Shown here one piece after another: positions 17,046 to 26,045 of a stretch of 64,000 nt of DNA. Source of the stretch: Alteromonas lipotrueiana (lineage in GTDB: Bacteria > Pseudomonadota > Gammaproteobacteria > Enterobacterales > Alteromonadaceae); NCBI RefSeq assembly GCF_019249245.1, contig NZ_JAESDK010000009.1, forward strand, positions 1 through 64,000, in the 5' to 3' direction. Each line of letters starts with the position of its first letter. Within the stretch, counting starts at the first letter, position 1. Made by a program: the position numbers and the translations under genes. The notes beneath the pieces were generated by a model. It saw only the letters and a list, made by a program, of their open reading frames with translations, was not told the origin of the DNA and made no database searches.

Positions 17046-17966
17046 TCAATAGATGGGGGATTCAAACCCGTCGGGCTTTATCGCCAGTACATCACACTGC
17101 AATGTGTCAATGACTCTTTCGGCGGTATTGCCAATAAAGGCTGCCGATAATCCCACCCGGCCAACGGTTCCGATAACAACCAGTTCGGCGTCAAGACTAT
17201 CCGCCATATGGGCCACTACTTTTTCAGGTAAGCCTTCGCGAACATGGCAGTGCTCTGCTACCTGCTGATATTGTTCGGCGTGTCGGACCATTTCCTGTTG
17301 ATGGTGCTGTTGTACTGCCTGATGGTATGCCTGAATGTCAAACTCTGGTATTTCAAGCGCGATGCTCACCGGAGCCGGCGGATAAGCGCTTACCAGATGG
17401 ACATTACCGGTAAGTAAACTGGCGTAGTCCTGGGCGATACGGGTTATTTTATTGTTGAGTTGGAGATGCTCGCGATCCTCAGAGCCCACATTTATTGCGG
17501 CAATAATATTTCCATAAAGGGGCCACGCATGCTCTTTAACCAGCAAAACGGGGAGCGGACATTTTCGCAGTAAATGCCAGTCGGTAGGTGTGAAAATAAC
17601 GGAAACCAAATCTGCAGTTTGATGACTGCTTTTCACGACAAGATCGGCATTACATTGTATTGCCGTACCTATTATTGCTTCAAAAACTCTGCTTTGCCAT
17701 TTGATCACTACTTCGACGGGTCGCTTGGTGTAACGGCGAATCTCTTCATTCAGCCAATTGCGCTGGTCGTTTAATACAGCGTCACGCATGGCCTCCCGTT
17801 CGTTTTTGGAAAGCATGGTGGTCATCTCATATGAGAAGTCATAGACCACCAATAGTGCAATTACGGTGGCATCCGTTTTTTCAGCAAGTTCAAGAGCACG
17901 GGATAATGCCGGCTGAGTGTCAACGTTGTTATCTATAACCGCCAAAATGGTATCGTAAGTAATCAT
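17046..17966 (-). CDS. uspE: Universal stress protein E
   Basis: 306 residues made of two tandem Usp domains (about 1-145 and 155-306). The first opens 'YDTILAVIDNNVDTQPALSRALELA'. The second ends with the nucleotide-binding-like glycine motif 'VIGTVGRVGLSAAFIGNTAERVI' typical of UspE. It is cytoplasmic and linked to oxidative and stationary-phase stress in E. coli. In many relatives uspE follows fnr, but here no fnr lies upstream; the gene before it is the SafE-like transporter. Confidence 0.92.
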   Translation of the reverse strand: MITYDTILAVIDNNVDTQPALSRALELAEKTDATVIALLVVYDFSYEMTTMLSKNEREAMRDAVLNDQRNWLNEEIRRYTKRPVEVVIKWQSRVFEAIIGTAIQCNADLVVKSSHQTADLVSVIFTPTDWHLLRKCPLPVLLVKEHAWPLYGNIIAAINVGSEDREHLQLNNKITRIAQDYASLLTGNVHLVSAYPPAPVSIALEIPEFDIQAYHQAVQQHHQQEMVRHAEQYQQVAEHCHVREGLPEKVVAHMADSLDAELVVIGTVGRVGLSAAFIGNTAERVIDTLQCDVLAIKPDGFESPIY

Positions 17967-18208
17967 CGCCTTTAATCCTGTGAATTAATGCGCATAGGTA
18001 TAAGTGTAATACCATTTACCCGTTACTTCCTGTTTATTGTTTAAAGGCAGGGATCTGTAAAGAACACGATTGAGTTCAATTTGCCCAAAATTGAGTAATT
18101 AAAGGAATCGGGGTCTCAACCTGAAATCGGATGTTAAGCAAACCCCATTATTTTAACCCGCCAACTGATGAATGCTGATACCAGAATAAAAGCACTTATG
18201 CCGAAATG

Positions 18209-18901
18209 TCAGTGATGTTGAACGGGCATGTTTTGAAGATGAGATACAAAAAGGGTAGCTAGCAATAAAACGGCATATAACGCTAGCAAGCCGGCCACCG
18301 TCTGTCGTAACCCATTGCTTTTAAGTGCAGACACCAACCACGATGCCCCGATACTTGCAGCTAATAAAGCGGGTAAAGTGCCCAGACCAAAACATAACAT
18401 GATAAGCGCGCCTTGCCGGGCATCACCACTAACCATAGACCAACTTAATGCTGAATACACCAGCCCACATGGCAGCCAGCCCCAAATCATTCCGTAAGGC
18501 AGTGCAGCTACGGGGTGCCTGAACGGAATAAATCGCTTTGACAATGGTTGGATGCGTATCCAGACTTTTCCACCCAGCTGTTCCAACTTGCGCAACCCTA
18601 GCCACCATCGACCCAGATAAGCTGCCATGGCCAGCAACAATATACCGCTTGTGAGTTTTAAAAGCGGCAGGGCATGGGGCAAACTCATCACAGAAAGTTG
18701 TCCCAATGTCCCTGCCAAAGCGCCAAACAAGGTATAGCTGATGATTCGTCCGGCGTTGTAGCTAAGCGTGTAGGGCCAGTGATTGTCTTGTTCAGGTGTG
18801 GCAAAACGTAAAGCTGCGGCTATTCCCGAGCACATTCCGATACAATGAAGTCCTCCGGCCAAACCAATAAGCAACGCTGAGAACAGGTTAATCTCGCTCA
18901 T
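18209..18901 (-). CDS. Sulfite exporter TauE/SafE family (cytochrome oxidase cluster type)
   Basis: 230 residues from ATG 18901 (MSEINLFSALLIGLAGGLHC), with six or seven membrane helices. The motif 'GLHCIGMCSGIA' near the N terminus and 'WGWLPCGLVYSAL' in the middle provide paired cysteines, typical of the CcoH/SafE-like subfamily next to cbb3 oxidase genes; a copper-related role in oxidase assembly is suspected. ATGs at 18913 and 18925, generated by a 12-bp repeat, are alternative starts. The gene overlaps ccoS by 14 bp. Confidence 0.85.
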   Translation of the reverse strand: MSEINLFSALLIGLAGGLHCIGMCSGIAAALRFATPEQDNHWPYTLSYNAGRIISYTLFGALAGTLGQLSVMSLPHALPLLKLTSGILLLAMAAYLGRWWLGLRKLEQLGGKVWIRIQPLSKRFIPFRHPVAALPYGMIWGWLPCGLVYSALSWSMVSGDARQGALIMLCFGLGTLPALLAASIGASWLVSALKSNGLRQTVAGLLALYAVLLLATLFVSHLQNMPVQHH

Positions 18902-19121
18902 AGTCTCGATCATAGTCTCGATCATAACCCTGGTCATGGAGTGCTTTTCGCTCGTCTGCGAGTTTTTTTTCTTCTTCAGACAGGTCGTCGTCAAATAAAA
19001 TGCTATAACCCTGCCGATCCAAATCTTCAAATTGTTTGCTGCGTACTGCCCAAAAAAACACAGCAATAGCAATAGCTACAATAATTACAGCTAAGGGGAT
19101 AAGTACATAAATAATGTTCAT
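18888..19121 (-). CDS. ccoS: Cbb3 oxidase maturation protein CcoS
   Basis: 77 residues. One N-terminal membrane helix (MNIIYVLIPLAVIIVAIAIAVFFWAV) is followed by the family motif 'FEDLDRQGYSILFDDD'. Normal CcoS ends soon after; here the C terminus is extended by an acidic DRDYDRDYERD tail created by the 12-bp tandem repeat. It is needed for heme/copper insertion into cbb3 oxidase. It overlaps ccoI by 4 bp (ATGA). Confidence 0.93.
   Translation of the reverse strand: MNIIYVLIPLAVIIVAIAIAVFFWAVRSKQFEDLDRQGYSILFDDDLSEEEKKLADERKALHDQGYDRDYDRDYERD
18889..18936. repeat. 12-bp tandem repeat across the ccoS/safE overlap
   Basis: Two exact copies of TAGTCTCGATCA lie at 18901-18912 and 18913-18924. 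Diverged copies flank them at 18889-18900 (TAATCTCGCTCA) and 18925-18936 (TAACCCTGGTCA). On the minus strand the unit encodes the DRDY repeat at the CcoS C terminus. In the other frame it encodes MIET, which multiplies ATG starts for the SafE-like gene. Gain or loss of a unit keeps both frames open. Confidence 0.85.
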
Positions 19122-21505
19122 ATAGATGTCTTTATCAGGCGGGTCGAATTTACTATCACAATAATACTACTTAACGACATACCTACAACTGCCATCCAGG
19201 GTTGTAACAATCCGCTCACCGCCATAGGCAATATGCCCGCGTTATAACTTAATGCCCATACAAAATTCTGGTGTATAATGCGTTTTGTTTGAGCGCTTAT
19301 CTGAAACAGCAAAGGTAATGAGGTTAAGTTTTCGCTTAAAAAGATAATATCCGCACTGGCTTTGGCAATATCAGTACCATTACCTACAGCTACCGATACA
19401 TTTGCCTGACTCAGCACTGGCGCATCATTTATGCCGTCGCCCACCATCATTACCTGATGACCTGAGTGTTGCATCGATTGTAGCTTCGCCAGTTTGCCAC
19501 CGGGACTAAGCTCACCGTAGCCTGTATTTATGTTTAGTGTCTTTGTAACCGTGGCTACATTAGCCTGGCTGTCGCCACTTAATATACAGATGTTTTTTGA
19601 CGCCAATGAGCGCAGTACAGTTTCTACGCCGGGTTTTACCGAGTCAGTGATACGCCATGCGCCTATGGCTTTGGTATTACATGTCATTACAACATTTGCG
19701 CAAAATGGCAACGCAATATCGTTTGTACCGGTAAAGGCCGGTGAGCCTATTTTATATTCATCACCTTTATAGGCAGCGGTGAGCCCTTCACCCGGCGACG
19801 AGATAACCTGAAGATCGAAGTGACCATATTTTGCTTGCGGTAACGTGGTAAAGGCTGAAGCAAGAGGATGCTGCGACTGCATTTCTAAATGTGCAGCCAG
19901 ACTTAATGTCTGTTCTTTTTGGTCGGGGTCTATAAACCACGACGCCATAATTTTAAAATTACCCTGGGTGAGCGTGCCTGTTTTATCAAAAACAATGGTA
20001 TCAATATTTGCTAACGACTCCAGAATATCACTTCGTTTGAGTAAGACACCATGCCGGTTTAGTTTTGCCATCGCACAGGTTAACGCTGCAGGCGTTGCAA
20101 GACCCAAAGCGCAAGGGCAGGTGGCTACCAATACTGCCACCGCTATCCACAATGCATCCGGGTTTTGTTGCCAGTACCAGTAACCATATGAGGCTGAAGC
20201 AATAATTAAGACGGTAAAGACAAACCCGGTCGCCAGCTTGTCGGCCAGCTGTGCTACCGCCGGACGGCTGGCCATAGCCTGACTTTGTAATCTGACAATC
20301 TGACTGATAAGCGATGCATTTAACGTAGCACTGACCTTTATCTTAAGGCTTTGGTCGCCATTGAGCGTCCCCCCGAATACAGCATCGCCAGAGTGCTTGG
20401 CGATGGGGGTTGATTCACCCGTTAGCATAGCCTCGTCTATGTAAGAGCTGCCTTCATAAATACAGCCATCGACGGGGATTATTTCTCCCGGAAGCACCAG
20501 AATGCGATCGTCCGGATTTAGTTTTCGCGCCAGAACGGTTGTCTGACCACTGGCTTCAATTTTGGTCGCCGAGACCGGCATATATTTAAGCATGTTGGCC
20601 GATGTTTGCATTGCCTGGTACCGGCTTTTATGTTCTACAAACCGGCTCAGTAATAACAAAAAGATAAACATGCACACAGATTCAAAAAACACCTGTCCGA
20701 CTTGCTGCCAGGTGGCCCAGGCTCCGGAAATATACGTAATTACTATGGCCAGAGAAACCGGGACATCCATATTAACCGTGCGTGCCGCCAACGCTTTAAC
20801 AGCGCTGCTATAGAACATTGATGCACAATAAAACACCACCGGTGTGGTTAATAATAAGGCTATCCAATTAAAATATTGGCGGGTGAGGGTGCTCATGTCA
20901 CCCAATAGGTCAAAATAGTGAGCTGCCATCAGCATCATTACCTGCATGGTCATAATGCCTGAGAGGCCTAATTTTTTCACAAACTGCTGCTGTTCACGAT
21001 GATACGATGCTTCATGTTCGTGAGGCTGAAAAGGAAAACCTTTGTATCCTATACGTCCAAGGCGTTTTAGTACTTTACTTAATCGGGTTTCATCCGGGTT
21101 CCAGCTTATCAATGCGCGTCGCTGAGACACATTTACCGCCACCTGCTTTACGCCAGGCGTTTTTGCCATTTGTTTTTCAATAAGCCAGCCGCAGGCCGCG
21201 CAACTGATACCCTCAATAGTTAGCTCAATTTCGCTCAGCTCTCCATGCTGATATACAAATTCCTGCTGAACATCAGGCTCGTCAAACATTACAAGCTCTG
21301 CAGGGACAGGGTCTGTAGTTTTAGCCGATTCAGCAGGTTGGGTCCGAAACCGGTAGTAATCTTCTAAGCCGTTGGCCACAATCGCTTGTGCAACAGCCTG
21401 ACAACCGTAGCAACAAAAAGATCGCGTTGAAGCTAACACCTTTTCTTGTATTGCCAAGCCATTGGGCACAGGCTGGTGGCAATGAAAACAAATATCAGTT
21501 TGCAT
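19118..21505 (-). CDS. ccoI: Copper-translocating P-type ATPase CcoI/FixI
   Basis: 795 residues from ATG 21505, which touches the fixH stop (TGATG). The N-terminal cysteine cluster includes 'CFHCHQPVPNG' and 'RSFCCYGCQAV' (DUF2318/zinc-finger-like). A heavy-metal-associated domain with 'GISCAACGW' follows. The transport site is 'VATCPCALGLATPAA', the phosphorylation site 'VFDKTGTLTQG', and the hinge 'MVGDGINDAPVL'. It exports Cu(I) to the periplasm for cbb3 assembly. A longer frame reaches 21598, but that would lie inside fixH. Confidence 0.96.
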   Translation of the reverse strand: MQTDICFHCHQPVPNGLAIQEKVLASTRSFCCYGCQAVAQAIVANGLEDYYRFRTQPAESAKTTDPVPAELVMFDEPDVQQEFVYQHGELSEIELTIEGISCAACGWLIEKQMAKTPGVKQVAVNVSQRRALISWNPDETRLSKVLKRLGRIGYKGFPFQPHEHEASYHREQQQFVKKLGLSGIMTMQVMMLMAAHYFDLLGDMSTLTRQYFNWIALLLTTPVVFYCASMFYSSAVKALAARTVNMDVPVSLAIVITYISGAWATWQQVGQVFFESVCMFIFLLLLSRFVEHKSRYQAMQTSANMLKYMPVSATKIEASGQTTVLARKLNPDDRILVLPGEIIPVDGCIYEGSSYIDEAMLTGESTPIAKHSGDAVFGGTLNGDQSLKIKVSATLNASLISQIVRLQSQAMASRPAVAQLADKLATGFVFTVLIIASASYGYWYWQQNPDALWIAVAVLVATCPCALGLATPAALTCAMAKLNRHGVLLKRSDILESLANIDTIVFDKTGTLTQGNFKIMASWFIDPDQKEQTLSLAAHLEMQSQHPLASAFTTLPQAKYGHFDLQVISSPGEGLTAAYKGDEYKIGSPAFTGTNDIALPFCANVVMTCNTKAIGAWRITDSVKPGVETVLRSLASKNICILSGDSQANVATVTKTLNINTGYGELSPGGKLAKLQSMQHSGHQVMMVGDGINDAPVLSQANVSVAVGNGTDIAKASADIIFLSENLTSLPLLFQISAQTKRIIHQNFVWALSYNAGILPMAVSGLLQPWMAVVGMSLSSIIVIVNSTRLIKTSI

Positions 21506-21984
21506 CAAGGATTGATTAAAATGGGTTTTTCTTGAGGTAAAAACTGCACGGTTTGTAGTTTCCAGACCAAATCCAGCGGCTCTATGGTAACGCGCCATTT
21601 TCCGGCAAGATCATGTTCAAGAAAGCTTCGATAAACGCCGGTAGCATCACGGCTCAGCAGTACTGAAACATCGCGTTCTGCCAAAGTGGTATGATAAAAC
21701 GAGAGTCTGATTGCAGTTCCGTTATCAGGTGCGCCGGTTATAAACCGTAGCGACACGCTTCCTTCATTTATATCCAGTGAAGTACTGATGTTTCTGACTT
21801 TTGCTTCCTGTTCGCGGGCTAATGTCGCGTTAATAACACGACCTTCTTTATAGTAATCATCGACTACCAATGTATCCTGGGTGTTGATCGCCAGGTACAA
21901 CAATACCCCTCCCATAATTAAGGTAATGAAAGGAACGACTATAAAAAACCAGGGCCAGAATTGTTTGTACCAGGGATCGTGCAT
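21505..21984 (-). CDS. ccoH: FixH/CcoH family protein
   Basis: 159 residues with one N-terminal membrane helix ('FWPWFFIVVPFITLIMGGVLLYLAI') after the typical opening 'PWYKQFWPW'. It is followed by 'VVDDYYKEGRVIN' and a periplasmic beta-rich domain. It is an assembly factor for cbb3 oxidase that works with CcoI. The stop shares a base with the ccoI start. Confidence 0.93.
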   Translation of the reverse strand: MHDPWYKQFWPWFFIVVPFITLIMGGVLLYLAINTQDTLVVDDYYKEGRVINATLAREQEAKVRNISTSLDINEGSVSLRFITGAPDNGTAIRLSFYHTTLAERDVSVLLSRDATGVYRSFLEHDLAGKWRVTIEPLDLVWKLQTVQFLPQEKPILINP

Positions 21985-22029
21985 AAGGGGCTATAAATAC
22001 CGGTTTAAAAAATACTCAGAAGCGGTTAC

Positions 22030-22056
22030 AGCGCAGTATCATTAAAACACTGCGCT
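22030..22056. other. Hairpin between ccoP and fixH
   Basis: AGCGCAGT and ACTGCGCT form an 8-bp stem with an 11-nt loop and no T-run after it. A shorter inverted repeat (TACCT...AGGTA) follows at about 22062-22080. It sits in the 105-bp gap between the structural and maturation genes and may stabilise or process the transcript. Confidence 0.45.
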
Positions 22057-22089
22057 CTAAACTACCTATAATTGTAGGTAATCCACGCG

Positions 22090-23049
22090 TTATTGCGGTT
22101 GATTGGATAAACTGTAAACGTAAGCAGCGACCACATGTATTTTGTCTTCGCCCAGTGTGTCTTTAAAGGCGGGCATCACGCCATTACGACCATAGTTCAG
22201 GGTCTCGGTTACCGCACGTTTACTGCCCCCATACAACCAGATATTATCAGTTAAATTAGGCGCCCCGAGTATCTGGTTACCTTTACCGTCAGCACCATGA
22301 CACGCCGAACATACTGCAAAACGAGTTTCTCCTTTCGCGGCCAGGTCCTGATTGACTTGTCGGCCACTTAGACTAAGAACATAGGCGACCACTTCATCAA
22401 TACCTTGTTCGCCCATGGCATTTAACCAGGCCGGCATCGCCGCCTGACGACCATTGATCAGTGTTTCTGTGATTTTTGCACCGCTGCCACCATATAACCA
22501 GTCATTGTCGGTAAGGTTTGGAAAGCCACCATTTTGGCCGCGCGCATCAGAGCCATGACACTGAGAGCAATTTTGTAAAAATAAGCGTCGACCAATCTTT
22601 ACCGCATCAGGATTGTTTGCCAGTTCTTCTACCGGAGTTTTTGCAAATGCTTCAAAAATCGGGTCAAACCTTTGTGCGGCCTTTTGCAGAGCTACATCGT
22701 ATTCAACATACATGCCTTCCTGCGCCGCATCCAACCGAGCCTGCTCAGATTCAGCTAATGACTGAATATTCTGGTTAGAGCTTTTCCAACCCCATAATCC
22801 CTGGTAACTGCCTAACCCCGGGTACAAAATTAAATAGATAAACCCAAACACAATGGTGACATAAAAAAGTATGGTCCACCATTTAGGTAAGGGGTTATTG
22901 AGCTCTTCGATGCCGTCAAAGGTGTGGCCCATACTTTCACCTTCTTTTACATCAGTGAAATTAGTAAGACACCACCGCAACAGGAAGTAACATCCAATAA
23001 TGGTACCCAGCGTAATTACCGAGATCCAGATTGTCCAAAACATGCTCAT
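22090..23049 (-). CDS. ccoP: Cbb3-type cytochrome c oxidase subunit III
   Basis: 319 residues from ATG 23049 (MSMFWTIWISVI); a longer frame to 23172 lies within ccoQ and is not used. Two membrane segments lie in the first 90 residues. Two c-type heme sites follow, 'CSQCH' and 'CSACH', each with downstream Met ligands in 'AAMPAW' and 'GVMPAF'. The di-heme subunit passes electrons from c-type cytochromes to the CcoO/CcoN subunits. It is the last structural gene of ccoNOQP. Confidence 0.95.
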   Translation of the reverse strand: MSMFWTIWISVITLGTIIGCYFLLRWCLTNFTDVKEGESMGHTFDGIEELNNPLPKWWTILFYVTIVFGFIYLILYPGLGSYQGLWGWKSSNQNIQSLAESEQARLDAAQEGMYVEYDVALQKAAQRFDPIFEAFAKTPVEELANNPDAVKIGRRLFLQNCSQCHGSDARGQNGGFPNLTDNDWLYGGSGAKITETLINGRQAAMPAWLNAMGEQGIDEVVAYVLSLSGRQVNQDLAAKGETRFAVCSACHGADGKGNQILGAPNLTDNIWLYGGSKRAVTETLNYGRNGVMPAFKDTLGEDKIHVVAAYVYSLSNQPQ

Positions 23050-23053
23050 GAGC

Positions 23054-23227
23054 TCAAGACTCCCGCTTCTTTTTGTCTGATTCCTGATGGTCTTCGTCTG
23101 CAAACGGCAGATTGGCCGCGTCATCGAACTTTTTCTTGTTTCGACTACTGAATGCCCACCACACCACGGCAAAAAAGCAGATAAAAACCACTAATGTAAA
23201 AATTGTTCCTACAATGCCCTGATCCAT
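23054..23227 (-). CDS. ccoQ: Cbb3-type oxidase small subunit CcoQ
   Basis: 57 residues read directly from the minus strand: an N-terminal helix ('GIVGTIFTLVVFICFFAVVW') followed by 'SSRNKKKFDDAANLPFADED', the typical CcoQ tail ending in a lysine-rich stretch. It fits exactly between ccoO (1 bp away) and ccoP (4 bp away). CcoQ stabilises the oxidase complex. Confidence 0.93.
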   Translation of the reverse strand: MDQGIVGTIFTLVVFICFFAVVWWAFSSRNKKKFDDAANLPFADEDHQESDKKKRES

Positions 23228-23228
23228 A

Positions 23229-23834
23229 TTATTTCAAATGCGTCCCGAGTGATTGTAAATAAGCAATTAGCGCTTCCATTTCCGTTTTTCCGGCTACTGC
23301 TTCTTTAGCACCGGATATATCTTCTTCTGTATAAGGAACACCAAACCCCTGGAATACCTGCATTTTTTTAGCGGTAAGCTCACCGGTTAGTGTGTTTTCT
23401 AATAACCATGGAAAGCCGGGCATATTAGACTCGGGCACTACATCGCGAGGGTTTCGCAAGTGGGCTAAATGCCATGCGTCACTGTAACGTCCGCCTACGC
23501 GGGCCAGGTCGGGTCCGGTGCGTTTAGAGCCCCACAAAAACGGGTGCTCCCAGACCGACTCCCCGGCCACACTGTAGTGGCCATAACGTTCGGTTTCTGC
23601 CCGGAAGGGGCGAATCATTTGCGAATGACACCCTACACAACCTTCGCGAATATAAATATCCCGACCCTCTAACTGCAAAGCGGTATAGGGGGTAAGTCCT
23701 TCCACTGGCTCCATGGTCTGCTGTTGAAACATCAGCGGTGTAATTTGTACCAGCGCGCCCAGGCTAATTGCTACTAATATAAGAATAGTGAGTAAGCCGA
23801 CATTTTTCTCTATTAACTCGTGAGGATTCTTCAT
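23229..23834 (-). CDS. ccoO: Cbb3-type cytochrome c oxidase subunit II
   Basis: 201 residues: one N-terminal membrane anchor (about 13-35), then the mono-heme c domain with '[15 protein letters not shown]' and the distal Met in '[10 protein letters not shown]'. '[20 protein letters not shown]' is a strong family signature. It carries electrons from CcoP to the catalytic subunit. It lies 14 bp behind ccoN. Confidence 0.97.
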   Translation of the reverse strand: MKNPHELIEKNVGLLTILILVAISLGALVQITPLMFQQQTMEPVEGLTPYTALQLEGRDIYIREGCVGCHSQMIRPFRAETERYGHYSVAGESVWEHPFLWGSKRTGPDLARVGGRYSDAWHLAHLRNPRDVVPESNMPGFPWLLENTLTGELTAKKMQVFQGFGVPYTEEDISGAKEAVAGKTEMEALIAYLQSLGTHLK

Positions 23835-23848
23835 TCGTCAATTCCTTA

Positions 23849-25282
23849 TTATGCTGGCTGCGTAGCTGCGTCGGCGGCAATGCTGCCCTTAGGCGCACGA
23901 ACGGTTTTCCAGGTGTTGTAGGCCATAACCAACATGCCTACCACCACAAAACAGCCACCAATAAAGCGCACAACATAAAATGGCTTAGAAGCCTCTAAAG
24001 ACTCTACAAAGCTGTACGTTAACGTTCCGTCAGCATTGACTGCCCGCCACATCAAGCCCTGCAATACCCCCGAGAACCACATTGCCACGATATAAAGCAC
24101 TACACCGATAGTGGCTAACCAGAAATGTACATTAATCAGGCGTACGCTATACATTGCGCGTTGACCAAAAAGAATCGGGATCAGGTGGTATACGGATCCG
24201 ATGGAGATCATCGCAACCCAGCCCAAAGCGCCGGAATGCACATGTCCAATTGTCCAGTCGGTATAATGAGACAACGCATTGACGGTTTTTATGGCCATCA
24301 TTGGGCCTTCAAAGGTAGACATACCGTAAAAGGTTAAAGAGACAACCAAAAAGCGCAGCACCGGATCGGTCCGTAATTTATGCCATGCCCCCGATAATGT
24401 CATGATGCCGTTTATCATTCCGCCCCACGAGGGCACGAACAAAATTATAGACATCACCATGCCTAATGACTGGGTCCAGTCGGGCAGAGCGGTATAGTGA
24501 AGATGGTGTGGGCCAGCCCAAATATACAACGAAATAAGGGCCCAAAAATGCACGATAGACAAGCGATAGGAATAGACAGGCCGTCCCGCTTGTTTAGGTA
24601 CAAAATAATACATCATACCTAAAAAACCGGCGGTTAAGAAAAAGCCTACCGCGTTATGGCCGTACCACCACTGCATCATCGCATCTACTGCTCCTGCGTA
24701 CAGCGAATAAGATTTTCCAAACGAAACCGGTATCGCCATACTGTTGCCAATATGCAGTATCAATACAGTAAGAATAAATGCGCCAAAAAACCAGTTGGCA
24801 ACATAGATATGACTCACCCGTCGAATAATCATGGTGCCGAAAAAGTTTATACAGTAAGCCAGCCAGACCAGAGCAATTAAGATATCTATTGGCCATTCCA
24901 GTTCGGCGTATTCTTTTGACGTGGTTAACCCCAGGGGCAGGGTAATAATGGCGCTGACGATAACCGCTTGCCAACCCCAAAACGTAAATGCCGCAAGTTT
25001 GTCACTGAACAGTCTGACCTGAGAGGTTCGTTGCACCACATAATACGAGGTGGCAAATAATGCACAACCACCAAACGCAAAAATAACGCTGTTTGTATGT
25101 AGCGGTCGTAATCGTGAGAATGTAAGCCAGGGCAAATCGAAGTTCAGAACCGGAGCAAATAATTGAGCGGCAATGAACGCCCCCAAGCTCATCCCTACGA
25201 TACCCCAGACAATGGTCATGATGGTAAATTGCCGCACAACCTTGTAGTTGTATACCGGCTTTTCCTGACTGATTTCACTCAT
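23849..25282 (-). CDS. ccoN: Cbb3-type cytochrome c oxidase subunit I
   Basis: 477 residues with about twelve membrane helices, the heme b/b3-CuB catalytic subunit of the high-affinity oxidase. Conserved blocks include '[15 protein letters not shown]' (low-spin heme His), '[25 protein letters not shown]' (CuB His and cross-linked Tyr region), '[15 protein letters not shown]' (His pair) and '[11 protein letters not shown]' (heme ligands). First gene of the ccoNOQP-fixH-ccoIS run; its promoter must lie in 25283-25522. Confidence 0.97.
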   Translation of the reverse strand: MSEISQEKPVYNYKVVRQFTIMTIVWGIVGMSLGAFIAAQLFAPVLNFDLPWLTFSRLRPLHTNSVIFAFGGCALFATSYYVVQRTSQVRLFSDKLAAFTFWGWQAVIVSAIITLPLGLTTSKEYAELEWPIDILIALVWLAYCINFFGTMIIRRVSHIYVANWFFGAFILTVLILHIGNSMAIPVSFGKSYSLYAGAVDAMMQWWYGHNAVGFFLTAGFLGMMYYFVPKQAGRPVYSYRLSIVHFWALISLYIWAGPHHLHYTALPDWTQSLGMVMSIILFVPSWGGMINGIMTLSGAWHKLRTDPVLRFLVVSLTFYGMSTFEGPMMAIKTVNALSHYTDWTIGHVHSGALGWVAMISIGSVYHLIPILFGQRAMYSVRLINVHFWLATIGVVLYIVAMWFSGVLQGLMWRAVNADGTLTYSFVESLEASKPFYVVRFIGGCFVVVGMLVMAYNTWKTVRAPKGSIAADAATQPA

Positions 25283-25522
25283 TTACTGGCTCTTCCACTT
25301 CAAAGTAACAGGTGTCAATAACACCAGTTGTTCACGTTTTAAACGAATCAACAATTACGCGGATAATAATGTGTCTGTATATAAAAAGATACTACAAACC
25401 GTAGCATGTTTGTGCAGTCGCTAAAAAAATAGTTTGTGTTAAAAAATTTGGGAAAGGTGTGAAAGCTGTACAGGTATTGTTTTGGCCTTAATCTGCTTGC
25501 TTAAAGCTGGTAATTTATAGAC

Positions 25523-25553
25523 AAAAAAAAGCTGCATTAAAATGCAGCTTTTT
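25523..25553 (-). terminator. Rho-independent terminator behind the bacterioferritin genes
   Basis: AAGCTGCATT, loop AAA, ATGCAGCTT with A8 on one side and T5 on the other, so it can work on both strands. It lies 24 bp after the stop of the second bacterioferritin gene. Confidence 0.85.
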
Positions 25554-25577
25554 ACTTTTAACCAGGCAAACTCGATA

Positions 25578-26045
25578 TTACATCTGAGCTTGCAAATAAT
25601 TGGACAGACCCAGCAATTTAATAAGGTTTAATTGTTGCTCTAGCCAGCGAGCATGGTCCATTTCTGTGTCATCAAGCAATTCTATTAGCATATCTCGGGT
25701 AACGTAATCACTTTCTTGCTCACACAGCGCAATCACTTCACGTAGTTTAGCATCAACTTCGTATTCTACACGCAGGTCACTTTCTAACATAGCTTGAACA
25801 TCATCACCTATTTTAAGACCGGTGCGCGTTTGCATGTCGGGTTTGCCTTCTAAAAACAGCATCCGCTCAATTAGCTTTGTCGCATGACCGCGCTCATCAT
25901 CAAATTCATGATCGATGCGCTCATACAGTTTGTTCAGACCCCAGTCCTGATACATTTGTGAATGGATAAAGTACTGATCCATAGCGGCTAGCTCGTAAGC
26001 CAGCAACGCATTTAAACCGGAGATTATGGTTTGATTGCCTTTCAT
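25578..26045 (-). CDS. Bacterioferritin, ferroxidase-type subunit
   Basis: 155 residues with the four-helix bundle of Bfr. All ferroxidase-centre ligands are present: E18, E51, H54, E94 and, shifted by a one-residue insertion, E128-x2-H131. The heme-ligand methionine at position 52 is replaced by arginine ('DERGHA'), so this subunit should oxidise iron but not bind the intersubunit heme on its own. It starts at the last base of the partner gene's stop. The two subunits probably build a mixed 24-mer for iron storage. Confidence 0.92.
   Translation of the reverse strand: MKGNQTIISGLNALLAYELAAMDQYFIHSQMYQDWGLNKLYERIDHEFDDERGHATKLIERMLFLEGKPDMQTRTGLKIGDDVQAMLESDLRVEYEVDAKLREVIALCEQESDYVTRDMLIELLDDTEMDHARWLEQQLNLIKLLGLSNYLQAQM

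Noticed and set aside
25338-25351. FNR-box-like sequence TTGAT-TCGT-TTAAA upstream of ccoN
   Set aside because: Only one half-site fits the TTGAT-N4-ATCAA consensus; the other matches 3 of 5 bases.
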